Below are positions 8,915 to 18,306 of a stretch of DNA of 64,000 nt, one piece after another (positions within the stretch are counted from its first letter, which is position 1; each line of letters starts with the position of its first letter). This stretch comes from Vallitalea sp. Lineage in GTDB: Bacteria; Bacillota; Clostridia; Lachnospirales; Vallitaleaceae. Position numbers and translations under genes: made by a program. The notes beneath the pieces are model-generated. The model did no database searches. It worked only from the letters and a program-made list of their open reading frames with translations, and had not been told where the DNA came from. The stretch covers positions 62,001-126,000 of the forward strand of contig JAOARM010000033.1 in assembly GCA_025210515.1 (NCBI GenBank). The letters run 5' to 3'.

Positions 8915-9910
8915 TTATAATTGAACTAGAGCTGGTGTATCTGCTTGTTCATGTAATAATTCTTTAAGTTCATCATCTAATTTGACAAGTGAAATAGAAT
9001 ATCCTGCCATATCAATAGATGTCATGTAATTACCGATATATGTTTTATCAATAACTATCCCTTTTTCTTTTAATACGCTCTCAACTGTTAAATTAGCTAG
9101 ATATAATTCCATAAGAGGAGTAGCACCTAGACCATTAACAATAACAGCTACTTCGTCACCTTCATTATATATACCTTCTGCTAATATTTTATCTAATAAA
9201 TGCTTAGTAGTATCATCTACTGATTTAATAGTCTCTCTATGTGTACCTGGTTCACCATGAATACCCATACCAATCTCAACTTCATCTTCTGCTAAAGTAA
9301 AACTTGGTTTTCCTGCTGCTGGAACTGTACAAGGGCTAAGTGCCATTCCCATAGAACGTACATTAGCAATTACTTTATTAGCAACTCTTGTAACTTCTTC
9401 TAGACTTCCACCTTTTTCTGCAAGAGCACCTGCCATTTTATGAACAAATATTGTACCTGCAATACCTCTTCTACCTGTTGTCCAAGTACTATTTTCAACT
9501 GCTACATCATCATTAACTATAACTTTATCAACTTTGATACCTTCAGCTTCAGCCATCTCAGCAGCCATTTCAAAGTTCATAACATCTCCTGTATAGTTTT
9601 TAATAACTAATAAAACACCTTCTCCACCATCTACATTTTTTATAGCTTCAAAAACTTGATCTGGTGTTGGAGATGTAAATACCTCACCAGCAATTGCTCC
9701 ATCAAGCATTCCTTTTCCTACAAAACCACCATGAGATGGCTCATGACCACTACCCCCGCCACTTACTAATGCAACTTTTTTTGTTGGACCTGCTACTCTT
9801 GTTAATACATCAAAACCTTCTACACGTTTAACATAACTTGGATGTGCAGCTACCATACCTCTTAGCATCTCATCAACAATGTTCTCAGGTTGATTAATCA
9901 TCTTCTTCAT
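8915..9910 (-). CDS. dhaK: PTS-dependent dihydroxyacetone kinase, substrate-binding subunit DhaK
   Basis: 331 residues, the normal DhaK length. DhaK binds dihydroxyacetone covalently through a histidine, here His218 in GMGIHGEPG, while DhaL-ADP supplies the phosphate. The N-terminal SGGGSGHEPSHGGFVGKGML motif and the C-terminal YMTSIDMAGYSIS motif are typical. AAGGAGG precedes the ATG. The gene is separated from dhaL by the phosphotransferase genes and has its own sigma-54-type promoter at 9957-9973. The product, dihydroxyacetone phosphate, enters glycolysis in the cytoplasm. Confidence 0.95.
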   Translation of the reverse strand: MKKMINQPENIVDEMLRGMVAAHPSYVKRVEGFDVLTRVAGPTKKVALVSGGGSGHEPSHGGFVGKGMLDGAIAGEVFTSPTPDQVFEAIKNVDGGEGVLLVIKNYTGDVMNFEMAAEMAEAEGIKVDKVIVNDDVAVENSTWTTGRRGIAGTIFVHKMAGALAEKGGSLEEVTRVANKVIANVRSMGMALSPCTVPAAGKPSFTLAEDEVEIGMGIHGEPGTHRETIKSVDDTTKHLLDKILAEGIYNEGDEVAVIVNGLGATPLMELYLANLTVESVLKEKGIVIDKTYIGNYMTSIDMAGYSISLVKLDDELKELLHEQADTPALVQL

Positions 9911-9956
9911 TACAGAAATCCTCCTTAATAAAAGTTATTTGCTACACTTATATTAT

Positions 9957-9973
9957 TAGCATAAAGTGTGCCA
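9957..9973 (-). promoter_or_regulatory. Sigma-54 (-24/-12) promoter of dhaK
   Basis: The minus strand reads TGGCACACTTTATGCTA: the -24 element TGGCAC is perfect and the -12 element is ATGCT instead of TTGCT. It lies about 47 bp upstream of the dhaK ATG. Sequence similarity to the promoters at 13217 and 16740 supports it. Confidence 0.75.
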
Positions 9974-10005
9974 ACATAAATCCTCTTTTTTTCATATATA
10001 ATATC

Positions 10006-10073
10006 ACCAATTTTATTGTGTTCATTGGTAATTTAGGGAACGTTGATATTTCTAACCATCTAAATTTACCAAT
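10006..10073. promoter_or_regulatory. ACCAAT inverted repeats upstream of the dhaK promoter
   Basis: ATTGGTAATTTAG (10024-10036) and CTAAATTTACCAAT (10060-10073) form an inverted repeat with one extra base. A further ACCAAT lies at 10006-10011. They are about 35-100 bp upstream of the -24 element, where enhancer-binding activators usually bind. They could instead form a hairpin at the end of the EI gene transcript. Confidence 0.4.
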
Positions 10074-10081
10074 AGAATATA

Positions 10082-11806
10082 CTAATTATTATAATTAGCT
10101 TCAATAGCTTCATTTATTCTTTTTTCTATAGTTCCTAGATAAATCTCTACTTCTTCTGGTGTCTTACAAGCTAATAATTTATTAATATCAACTAAATCAT
10201 TACTGTAGTTTCTTATAAACTCTTTTTTCTCAGGAATCATTATCATGCTCATACTTAATTCATCAATACCTAAAGCTAGTAATGCAATGATGCTCTTATT
10301 ATCTGCCCCCATCTCTCCACATACACCTACCCATTTGCCTTCTTTATGAGCGGCGTCTATAACCATCTTGATAGAGTGAATTATTGCAGGATTATAATAA
10401 TTGTATAGATATGAAACTTTTTGATTTCCTCTATCAACAGCAAGTGTATATTGTGTTAAATCATTAGTTCCAATACTAAAAAAATCTACATATTTAATTA
10501 ATATTGGTGACATAATTACAGATGCGGGAGTTTCTATCATAATACCTATTTTAATGTTTTTATCATAAGAAATTTTTTGTTGTTCTAATTCTGTCATTAT
10601 TTCTTTGATAATCTCTTTTGTTTTAATTATTTCATCAACATTAATTATCATAGGTAATAAAATAGCAGTTTTACCAAATGCACTTGCTCTAATAATACTT
10701 CTTAACTGTTGTTTAAATAAATCTTTTTTATCAAGACATATTCTAATTGCTCTATAGCCTAGAAATGGATTTTCTTCTTTGCTAAGTTCCAATGCTTTTG
10801 ATGGCTTATCACCACCTATATCAAGTGTTCTAATAATGCAAAGATTCCCATTACATCCTATAACAGCTTTTTTATAGGCTTCAAATTGTTCTTTTTCTGA
10901 AGGCAACTGATCACTTTCCATGTAAAGAAACTCAGTTCTATAAAGTCCTATTCCTTTTGCACCATTTTCATCAAGATATTTTGCATCTTCTGATAATGCA
11001 ATATTAGCCGCAACAGTTATACTATTATTATCTAATGTTTTTGCAGATTTATTCACTTTTGATAAAAAATATGATTGTAATCTTTGGGTATTAATTTTTT
11101 TCTGTTTATATAACTGCTCTTCTTCTATACTGGGATTTAATATTAATAAACCATCTTGAGTAATGATTGCCTTTGTTTCTTCTTCCATAGAGTTAAAATC
11201 AAAATCAGCACCTACAATTGTAGGAATTCCCTTACCTCTAGCAATTATAATAGCATGTGATGTTGTACTACCACTCTTTAATACAAAACCTGCAACTTGT
11301 TCATTGTTAACGCTAGCTACAAATGATGGTTCAATATCATCAGCTACAATAATTCTATTACTGCCATTTACAGCTAGTTTCTCAATACCTAAAACTTTCA
11401 ATATAATTTGTTTACATACATCTTTCACATCAGAAGCTCGTTCTTGAAAATAGGTATCTTCAAGTTGCATTAACATATTTTCTACCTCTGAACTTGCATT
11501 TTTAATGGCATTAGGTGCACTTTCACCATTATTAATGTTATACATAACTTTTTCATTTAACATAATGTCATCAATCATTAATAAATGTGCATCCATTATT
11601 GCAGTATCTTGATTATTAGAGCTACATTTTTCAACTAATTGTTGCAAATCATATTTCACTTGTTTTACTGCTTTTTGGTATTTTTCCATTTCTGTTTCTT
11701 TATCTTGCTGTATATATGATTCTAAATACTCATCAATATTGCTATTAACTTTTTGAATGTAACCAATTGCAATACCCTTAACAGCTATATTCCCTTTAAT
11801 TTTCAT
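10082..11806 (-). CDS. PTS enzyme I (PEP-protein phosphotransferase) of the dihydroxyacetone system
   Basis: 574 residues, the usual EI length. EI autophosphorylates from PEP on His184, in GSTTSHAIIIARG, and passes the phosphate to HPr. The PEP-binding TIM barrel is present (LYRTEFLYM, RTLDIGGDKP, GIMIETPA, SIGTNDLTQYTLAVDR), and so is the C-terminal catalytic Cys in GVCGEMGAD. In E. coli DhaM the EIIA, HPr and an EI-like part are fused; here they are three consecutive genes in the same order. The gene lies 5 bp after the HPr gene. It may also serve the regulator's HPr domain, which is inference. Confidence 0.92.
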   Translation of the reverse strand: MKIKGNIAVKGIAIGYIQKVNSNIDEYLESYIQQDKETEMEKYQKAVKQVKYDLQQLVEKCSSNNQDTAIMDAHLLMIDDIMLNEKVMYNINNGESAPNAIKNASSEVENMLMQLEDTYFQERASDVKDVCKQIILKVLGIEKLAVNGSNRIIVADDIEPSFVASVNNEQVAGFVLKSGSTTSHAIIIARGKGIPTIVGADFDFNSMEEETKAIITQDGLLILNPSIEEEQLYKQKKINTQRLQSYFLSKVNKSAKTLDNNSITVAANIALSEDAKYLDENGAKGIGLYRTEFLYMESDQLPSEKEQFEAYKKAVIGCNGNLCIIRTLDIGGDKPSKALELSKEENPFLGYRAIRICLDKKDLFKQQLRSIIRASAFGKTAILLPMIINVDEIIKTKEIIKEIMTELEQQKISYDKNIKIGIMIETPASVIMSPILIKYVDFFSIGTNDLTQYTLAVDRGNQKVSYLYNYYNPAIIHSIKMVIDAAHKEGKWVGVCGEMGADNKSIIALLALGIDELSMSMIMIPEKKEFIRNYSNDLVDINKLLACKTPEEVEIYLGTIEKRINEAIEANYNN

Positions 11807-11811
11807 TATGA

Positions 11812-12078
11812 TTACTCCTCATAGAAATTATTGCTAATATATTCACTTAATTCTTCATATAGCTTATCTTCATCTTTTCCATCAATTGTTAAATCAATCT
11901 CCGTTCCTTTTACTGCTCCCATAGTAATTAACATTAGTACACTCTTACCATCAGCTTTCTTAGAATTTCCTTCAAATGTAACTTTGCACTCATATTTTGC
12001 ACTCATTTTAACAATTTCTGCAGCTGGTCTAGCATGTATTCCTAATTTATTACCAATAATAAATTTTCCAGATTTCAT
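11812..12078 (-). CDS. HPr-family phosphocarrier protein
   Basis: 88 residues. The active-site His15 lies in LGIHARPAAE and a Ser46 equivalent in ADGKSVLMLITMG, so both the PEP-dependent histidine site and the site used by HPr kinase are kept. AAAGGGGG precedes the ATG. It sits between dhaM and the EI gene with very short gaps, so it most likely carries phosphate from this EI to DhaM. Whether it also serves sugar uptake in the cell cannot be seen. Confidence 0.93.
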   Translation of the reverse strand: MKSGKFIIGNKLGIHARPAAEIVKMSAKYECKVTFEGNSKKADGKSVLMLITMGAVKGTEIDLTIDGKDEDKLYEELSEYISNNFYEE

Positions 12079-12109
12079 TATTATTCCCCCTTTCTTATTA
12101 TTCTATCTA

Positions 12110-12499
12110 TTATTGTAATTTCAATATATCTCTTGCACTTTGTGCTGCTTCGATTACTTCTTCTAAATTACCTCCAATAGATGCTTGAACTGAAGCTGCA
12201 ATTGTACCTTCTACAATGGGAGCGTCAGCTATCTTAACTGTTATATTTTCTTCTAATAGTTCAATTGCTGTCTCAGCACTTAACACCGCACTTCCTAAGT
12301 CTACAGTCACAACGACTCCATCACCTTTATTTGCATCTTCTATTGCAGATTTTATCATTATTGCATCTGTTCCAATACTTCCATCTTCTAAACCACCTGC
12401 AAAAACCATTGAATGATTTTCTCCAGTCATTTGTTTTGCAAGATCATATATACCTTCTGCAATGTTTTTACTATGTGATACAATTACAATTCCTACCAT
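12110..12499 (-). CDS. dhaM: Dihydroxyacetone kinase phosphotransfer subunit DhaM (EIIA-Man fold)
   Basis: 129 residues, a free-standing EIIA domain of the mannose-type fold. The phosphorylated His9 lies in VIVSHSKNIAEG; GLEDGSIGTDA and DLGSAVLSAE are typical of DhaM. It receives phosphate from HPr and rephosphorylates the ADP bound to DhaL. The start is 9 bp after the dhaL stop with a GTGAGGCG-type ribosome binding site, so it is translated in the dhaL operon. Confidence 0.94.
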   Translation of the reverse strand: MVGIVIVSHSKNIAEGIYDLAKQMTGENHSMVFAGGLEDGSIGTDAIMIKSAIEDANKGDGVVVTVDLGSAVLSAETAIELLEENITVKIADAPIVEGTIAASVQASIGGNLEEVIEAAQSARDILKLQ

Positions 12500-12508
12500 A
12501 TTATCGCC

Positions 12509-13138
12509 TCACTTCATCATAGATTTATATAAACTGTTAACAGCTTCACAAATAATTAGAAAAGATGTTGCTCCAGGATCTTGATGGCCAATACTTCTAT
12601 CACCTAAATAACTTGCTCTACCTTTAGTTGCACGAATAGTCTTAGTATATTCAACTGCTTTTCTAGCTTCTTCACATATAATATCAAGACCTTCTCCAAT
12701 TGACTTTCCTTGTTCTTGACTTTCTTTGAAAGCAATATATGCAGGCTCAATAGCATCTACCATTGTTTTTTCTCCAACTGTAGCTTTACCTCTATATTTA
12801 ATTCCATTTAATGCTGCTTCTAGCATATCAGCGATTTGTTGTCCATCAAGTGTAGTAGCTCCTTGTACTGCCCCTGCAGCTTTTAAAAAGGCTGTTCCAT
12901 ACAACGGACCAGAAGCACCTCCAACTTTTGATAATAATACCATTCCAGTTTTTTTCAATACAACACTAATATCTTCTTCCTCTTGGGGTAATTGTTTAAC
13001 AACTTCATTAAATCCTCTAGTCATGTTTATACCATGATCTGCATCTCCAATAGCACCATCTAGTTCTGTTAGAAATTCTTTGTTTTCTTCAATTTTTTTA
13101 TTAATCTCTTCCATACATTGATATATTATAGTTTTCAT
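12509..13138 (-). CDS. dhaL: Dihydroxyacetone kinase ADP-binding subunit DhaL
   Basis: 209 residues, typical for DhaL. The Mg-nucleotide-binding aspartates are Asp27, Asp32 and Asp34 in LDGAIGDADHG. GGASGPLYGTAF and the C-terminal GRASYLGDRSIGHQDPGA are also diagnostic. AAAGGAGG precedes the ATG. It is the first gene of the dhaL-dhaM-HPr-EI group, behind a perfect sigma-54 promoter at 13217-13233. DhaL holds ADP permanently and uses it as a phosphate relay from DhaM to DhaK-bound substrate. Confidence 0.95.
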   Translation of the reverse strand: MKTIIYQCMEEINKKIEENKEFLTELDGAIGDADHGINMTRGFNEVVKQLPQEEEDISVVLKKTGMVLLSKVGGASGPLYGTAFLKAAGAVQGATTLDGQQIADMLEAALNGIKYRGKATVGEKTMVDAIEPAYIAFKESQEQGKSIGEGLDIICEEARKAVEYTKTIRATKGRASYLGDRSIGHQDPGATSFLIICEAVNSLYKSMMK

Positions 13139-13216
13139 TTATATCCTCCTTTTTAATTATATTTATTATTAATAGATAGATATTTTTATATCTTCTATAG
13201 CTCACACTTATATAAT

Positions 13217-13233
13217 TAGCAATTATTGTGCCA
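13217..13233 (-). promoter_or_regulatory. Sigma-54 (-24/-12) promoter of the dhaL operon
   Basis: The minus strand reads TGGCACAATAATTGCTA, an exact TGGCAC-N5-TTGC match. It starts a few bases after the stop codon of the regulator gene and about 80 bp before the dhaL ATG. Dependence on the adjacent sigma-54 activator and RpoN follows from position. Confidence 0.88.
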
Positions 13234-13237
13234 GAAG

Positions 13238-15304
13238 TTATTCTTCATATCTAATGTTATACTTTCTTACTTTTGAAGCTACAGTTTTGTGAGATATGCC
13301 CAAAGCCTTTCCTGCTGCATTAAAACTTTTATATTTTCTCATTGCATTTTCTATTATTAACTTTTCATAAGCATCCCAAGATTTTATATCTTCGTTTCCA
13401 ATCATCTCATCAATATCTAAATTATTTAGTTCTTCATTATTATTATGACTTAGTTCTAATCTAGAAATTTTGTTATCAATAATATAGTTAGGTAAACTAT
13501 CAATTCCTACTACATCTTTATCACTAAGTACAACTAGTCTTTCAACAATGTTTTCTAGCTCTCGTATATTACCAGGCCAATCATAATTAACTAGTTTTTG
13601 AAGTGCATTTTTACTTATTATTTTGGGTTTATCACCTAAATTATTTGCAATTTTATTAAAAAAGTGTTCAAGTAGAATTGGAATATCTTCTTTTCTCTCC
13701 CTTAGAGATGGAAGCCATATTGGTATTACGTTAAGACGATAGTACAAATCTTCCCTAAACTCACCTGTTTTTACCAGTTTTTCTAAATCTCGATTAGTTG
13801 CTGCAACGATTCTTACATCTACAGTTATTGTTTTTTCTCCTCCTACACGTTGGAATTCTTTTTTTTGAATAGCTCTTAACATTTTTGCCTGCATACTCTT
13901 ATCTAATTCCCCAATTTCGTCTAGAAATATCGTTCCACCATTTGCTAATTCAAATTTTCCCATCTTTGTTTTAATGGCTCCTGTATATGCTCCTTTTATA
14001 TGTCCAAACATTTCACTTTCTAGTAAATTTGCAGGGATAGCAGCACAATTAACTCTAACAAAGGGTTTATCCATTCGTTTACTTGAATAATGGATTGCTT
14101 CTGCAATTAATTCCTTTCCTGTACCACTTTCGCCTCTAATTAAAACATTTAGATTATTGTTAGAAGTTTTTGAAGCAATCTTCATTGCATTATATAGTTT
14201 GGAACTTGTACCAATAATACGGTTAAATGCAGGGTCTAATTTATTTCTCCTATTTAATTCTTCTTCTAAATACTCTGCTTTCGCAGATAAATGATTAACT
14301 GTTTCCATTAAACTTTCTATTTCTGTTATATCCTTAATAACTGAAATTCCACCAACAATATAATCTCTAACTATAATCGGTGTTATATATGCAATAACAG
14401 TTGTACCATTATTTTTGTGACTAATTACTCCATTTATCTTTTTGCCTGTTTCAATGACTGAAATTCTATTTCCTTTTGGTGATATTAAATTAAGATTATC
14501 TCCTTCTGCTATTTCATTTCCTGTTATTTGCTTATGTGCCTTATTAACATAAGTAACTATACCTTTTTGATTATATAAGCAAATACCATCTTGAACTGTT
14601 TCTAGTATACGTAAATATTTTTCTTTTAACTCTTTTATCTCATCTAATTCCCATGATATATTTACAAGTTTAGATATATCATCTAATACACATATGACTC
14701 CTAATACTTGATCCTTCTCTATAATGGGACTGGTTGTTACCATTACATCATGTTTTCCAATAACTGTAAGATATGGTGGAAAATTTTCTTTTGTCTTTAA
14801 CACCTTCTCTACCTTTGAATTAGGAAAAATATTATGAACATGTTGTCCAAGAGCTTGTTGTGCTGATATTCCCATAAGTTTTTCTATTCCTTTATTAAAT
14901 ACTATAATGGTTTGACGATTATCAACTACTATTAATCCATTATCAATAGCATTATGGATATTTGATGAAGTTATCATATTATCTTGAAGTAACGTATCTA
15001 CTTTGGATATGTTTTCTGTATCCATACTAAAATCACTTTCTAGATAATTTTTCATTTCTTTTGATGCTTCATCAACTTCTTCGCCAATAGTAATCAAACT
15101 AAATTCATCATATTTTTTTATTTTTAATGCAGTTACTAGAAGAATACTTGTTAGAGGAACATCATTATAAGTACCAATTTTAATCTTAAAAGTAACATTA
15201 TATTCATTTTGAATTTCATCTGCTCTATGAACAATCATTGCTGCTACTCTAATATGCAATCCTTTTTCATATCTAATGATAACTTTTTCAATTTTAGTAT
15301 TCAT
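13238..15304 (-). CDS. Sigma-54 activator with N-terminal HPr-like domain (HPr-PAS-PAS-AAA+-Fis HTH)
   Basis: 688 residues. Residues 1-90 resemble HPr: [12 protein letters not shown] keeps the phosphorylatable His17 and the following Arg of HxR, and a Ser sits at the Ser46 position. Two PAS-like domains follow (about 105-215 and 225-335). The AAA+ sigma-54 activation domain (about 360-595) shows Walker [15 protein letters not shown] for contact with sigma-54, and [14 protein letters not shown] Fis-type helix-turn-helix ends the protein ([18 protein letters not shown]). The ribosome binding site is weak. The gene lies between rpoN and dhaL and probably activates the three -24/-12 promoters. 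Control by phosphorylation of the HPr domain is inference. Confidence 0.9.
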   Translation of the reverse strand: MNTKIEKVIIRYEKGLHIRVAAMIVHRADEIQNEYNVTFKIKIGTYNDVPLTSILLVTALKIKKYDEFSLITIGEEVDEASKEMKNYLESDFSMDTENISKVDTLLQDNMITSSNIHNAIDNGLIVVDNRQTIIVFNKGIEKLMGISAQQALGQHVHNIFPNSKVEKVLKTKENFPPYLTVIGKHDVMVTTSPIIEKDQVLGVICVLDDISKLVNISWELDEIKELKEKYLRILETVQDGICLYNQKGIVTYVNKAHKQITGNEIAEGDNLNLISPKGNRISVIETGKKINGVISHKNNGTTVIAYITPIIVRDYIVGGISVIKDITEIESLMETVNHLSAKAEYLEEELNRRNKLDPAFNRIIGTSSKLYNAMKIASKTSNNNLNVLIRGESGTGKELIAEAIHYSSKRMDKPFVRVNCAAIPANLLESEMFGHIKGAYTGAIKTKMGKFELANGGTIFLDEIGELDKSMQAKMLRAIQKKEFQRVGGEKTITVDVRIVAATNRDLEKLVKTGEFREDLYYRLNVIPIWLPSLRERKEDIPILLEHFFNKIANNLGDKPKIISKNALQKLVNYDWPGNIRELENIVERLVVLSDKDVVGIDSLPNYIIDNKISRLELSHNNNEELNNLDIDEMIGNEDIKSWDAYEKLIIENAMRKYKSFNAAGKALGISHKTVASKVRKYNIRYEE

Positions 15305-15400
15305 TTTATCAACTCTTTTCTATAGTATAATCAAGTACTTTAACTTAATGGATATTAGGAAAAGCATGTTGTTCTATTTTACCAACTATATTGATACTTT

Positions 15401-16687
15401 TTACCACTTAATTCTTCCTTTACTTGAAGGTATTTTCATCTGTTCTCTATATTTAGTAACTGTTCTTCTTGATATAGCTATTCCTTTTTCTTTCATTAGT
15501 TTGGAAATTTTTTCATCACTTAATGGTTTACTCTTATTTTCATCATTAATAATCTCTTTTATAAGTTCATGTGGGTTCATTAAATTATCACTATTAGATA
15601 AATTTCTCTGAGATTTATTAGAGAAAAAATATTTTAATTCAAACGTTCCCCATTTGCATTGCAAATACTTACTATTAATAGCTCTACTTACAGTAGATTC
15701 ATGAATCATTATTTCATCAGCTATTTCACTCATATTCATTGGAACTAGATATAATTTACCTTTCTCAAAAAAATGTATTTGCTTGTCTATTATTTTCTCA
15801 ACTATTTTATTAATAGTCTGCTCTCTTTGCCTAATAGCTTTAATTAAAATCGTGGCTTTTTGAAATAACTCTTTATCTTTAGTATCACCTTTATTAATCC
15901 AGTTTAGATATTTATCATTAATTGTTATATATGAAGATTTTCTCCTTACCATTTCTATTAGAAACTTATCTTCTTTTTTTACAACAATAATATCAGGATA
16001 TATATAGCAATTTAATTGATTTGTAGAAAACCCTAAGCTTGGAATAGGATTCATATTTTTAATTATTTTTATATAATTAATTATTGTTTCTCTTGTCATA
16101 TTGGTCTCTGATGAAATCTTTGATATATTATTTGATGCTATTTCTTCAAGATAATTAGTAATCAAATGTCTAACTTCTTTATTGTCTGTTTGCAAAAGTA
16201 AACATTCACATAAATTTCTTGAAGCAATACCCCTTGGTTCAAATGATTTTATAAGATTTATAATTTTTGCTATTTCTGTTACAGGTTTTTGAAATATATT
16301 TGCTAATTCCTTGGAATCATAAGGCAAGTACCCTTTCTTATCAATACTATAGATAATATTTTTAGCAATACTTAATTGTTGTTTTGAAAGATTACTTTTA
16401 TTAGTATTAAGTTGCATTACTAAAAATTTATATAAATCATTTTCGTTAGAATCTTTGTCTGGAATTGAGTTAATATAGTTATCCATATTTTCAAATTGAT
16501 TATAATTATTGCTTTTTTTATAATATTGCTCTGAAATCTCTAAAATAGGATTATTTAATAATTCATCTTCTACTAGATTATTAAGATCATCACTATCCAT
16601 TTTCAATATGTTTAACGACTGCTCAATTCGTTTAGTTATAATCAAACCTTGTGATTGTGATACATTCAAATCAATTCCAAACTCCAT
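15401..16687 (-). CDS. rpoN: RNA polymerase sigma-54 factor
   Basis: 428 residues. The Gln-rich region I is present (QSQGLIITKRIEQSLNIL), as are the core-binding and DNA-binding domains with IHESTVSRAINSKYL, and the C-terminal RpoN box as ISRRTVTKYREQMKIPSS. The ATG at 16687 follows an AGGAGTGA-like site. The gene is transcribed toward the activator and dha genes, and its own upstream region carries a perfect -24/-12 element. Placing rpoN inside a catabolic locus suggests sigma-54 here is dedicated mainly to this system; other targets elsewhere in the genome cannot be excluded. Confidence 0.95.
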   Translation of the reverse strand: MEFGIDLNVSQSQGLIITKRIEQSLNILKMDSDDLNNLVEDELLNNPILEISEQYYKKSNNYNQFENMDNYINSIPDKDSNENDLYKFLVMQLNTNKSNLSKQQLSIAKNIIYSIDKKGYLPYDSKELANIFQKPVTEIAKIINLIKSFEPRGIASRNLCECLLLQTDNKEVRHLITNYLEEIASNNISKISSETNMTRETIINYIKIIKNMNPIPSLGFSTNQLNCYIYPDIIVVKKEDKFLIEMVRRKSSYITINDKYLNWINKGDTKDKELFQKATILIKAIRQREQTINKIVEKIIDKQIHFFEKGKLYLVPMNMSEIADEIMIHESTVSRAINSKYLQCKWGTFELKYFFSNKSQRNLSNSDNLMNPHELIKEIINDENKSKPLSDEKISKLMKEKGIAISRRTVTKYREQMKIPSSKGRIKW

Positions 16688-16739
16688 GAAATCACTCCTA
16701 AATACCTATAATAATATTATGCCCCTCAATATTAATAAG

Positions 16740-16756
16740 TAGCAATAATTGTGCCA
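16740..16756 (-). promoter_or_regulatory. Sigma-54 (-24/-12) promoter in front of rpoN
   Basis: The minus strand reads TGGCACAATTATTGCTA, an exact -24/-12 match, about 53 bp before the rpoN ATG. It implies that rpoN and the activator are transcribed by the holoenzyme they form, a positive feedback loop. Confidence 0.85.
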
Positions 16757-16775
16757 ATGTAATATTTACCATAAA

Positions 16776-16820
16776 GAAAAAACCAGTTTTATACATATTC
16801 ACATACACATAAAACTGGTT
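16776..16820 (-). terminator. Intrinsic terminator after lpdA
   Basis: AACCAGTTTTAT (minus, 16820-16809) pairs perfectly with ATAAAACTGGTT (16792-16781), and the transcript continues TTTTTTC. It separates the glycine cleavage operon from the rpoN promoter. Confidence 0.9.
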
Positions 16821-16859
16821 ATCTAATGAAAAATTAAATTATTATTTAATTAAAAATTG

Positions 16860-18254
16860 CTATTTTTTAGGTAATATATGTAACCCCATACCTTTAGTAT
16901 CTAAAGTTGCTTCGTGAAATGCTTCTCCTAGTGTTGGATGTGCGTGAATTGTATTAATTATCTGTTCAACATTAAGTTTGTTTTTAATAGCTATAGCACC
17001 TTCATGTATTAAATCTGATGCATGAGCTCCTAATATATGAACTCCTAAAAGAGAATCGTCCTTACAGCTACTAATTATTTTAATAAATCCTTCTTCTTCT
17101 CCTAAAGTCATTGCTTTTCCATTGGCAGAAAACATATATTTACCTACATTAACCTCAATGTTTCTCTCTTTAGCTTCTTCCTCTGATATACCTACAAATG
17201 CAATTTCTGGAAACACAAATATACAGCTAGGAACTACCTCTTTACTTATGCAAATATCTAATCCCATTATTTTCTCAACAGCTTTTATTCCTTGATGGGA
17301 AGCTACATGAGCAAGCATACTCTTTCCGTTAACATCACCAATAGCATATATACCTTTTACAGTTGTTTCATAGTAATCATTTACAAAAATACCGTCCTTA
17401 TTATACTTAATCTCACTATTTTCTAGATTAAGTTCATTATAATTTGGTGCTCTTCCAGCTGCTATCATAACTGTATCTGCTATTATTTTCTTCTCTTTAT
17501 TTTTGCTATCATATAAAACTTCTAATTGGTTATTTTGTTTGCTGATTCTAGTTACTTTAGAGCTAGTATATATACTTATTCCTTTTTTCTTTGCCATAGT
17601 TTTATATCGTTTTGAAATAGATTTATCAACTTGATTTAGTATATTAGGAAGGAATTCTATGACAGATACATTAGAACCTAATGCATTAAATATACTGGCA
17701 AATTCCATTCCTACAACACCACCACCAATTATAACTAGGTTATTAGGTATATACTCTATTTCTAGCATTTCTTTTGTAGTTAAAACACCATCTTCATTAA
17801 TTCCTTCAATAGGAAGCAATTTGGGATATGAACCAGTAGCTATTATAATATTTTTAGTTTTGATTTCTTCTGTATGTCCATTATCATATTGAGCTAATAC
17901 TGTGTTATTATCTATAATGCTTCCATTTCCTTTTATGACCTTAATATTATTTGATTCAAGTAATTTCTCTACACCGCTCACTAATTTATTAACAATATTA
18001 TTTTTTCTATCTTGAATCTTTTTGACGTCTACACTATAACTATCTATCGTTATACCAAAACTATTACTATTATTAATTGTATTCATTACTTCTGCATTTT
18101 TATAAAATGCTTTAGTTGGAATACATCCTCTGTTAAGACATGTTCCACCAAGTTTATCTCTTTCTATTAAACAAACATCTGCCCCAAGCTGTGCTCCTCT
18201 TATTGCTGCTACATATCCCCCGGGACCACTACCAATAATTACAATATCTTTCAT
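16860..18254 (-). CDS. lpdA: Dihydrolipoyl dehydrogenase (L-protein)
   Basis: 464 residues. The FAD-binding IIGSGPGGYVAAIRGAQLG comes first, then the redox disulfide Cys39/Cys44 in GGTCLNRGCIPTK, the NAD-binding VIIGGGVVGMEFAS and the catalytic His-Glu pair in HAHPTLGEAFHEA. It reoxidises dihydrolipoyl GcvH with NAD. It is the last gene of the gcvT-gcvH-gcvPA-gcvPB-lpdA cluster and has its own terminator, so it belongs to the glycine cleavage system rather than to a 2-oxoacid dehydrogenase. Confidence 0.93.
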   Translation of the reverse strand: MKDIVIIGSGPGGYVAAIRGAQLGADVCLIERDKLGGTCLNRGCIPTKAFYKNAEVMNTINNSNSFGITIDSYSVDVKKIQDRKNNIVNKLVSGVEKLLESNNIKVIKGNGSIIDNNTVLAQYDNGHTEEIKTKNIIIATGSYPKLLPIEGINEDGVLTTKEMLEIEYIPNNLVIIGGGVVGMEFASIFNALGSNVSVIEFLPNILNQVDKSISKRYKTMAKKKGISIYTSSKVTRISKQNNQLEVLYDSKNKEKKIIADTVMIAAGRAPNYNELNLENSEIKYNKDGIFVNDYYETTVKGIYAIGDVNGKSMLAHVASHQGIKAVEKIMGLDICISKEVVPSCIFVFPEIAFVGISEEEAKERNIEVNVGKYMFSANGKAMTLGEEEGFIKIISSCKDDSLLGVHILGAHASDLIHEGAIAIKNKLNVEQIINTIHAHPTLGEAFHEATLDTKGMGLHILPKK

Positions 18255-18306
18255 ATACTAACAGCTCCTTATTAGTAAGTATATTTCACATATCAATATT
18301 ATATAT

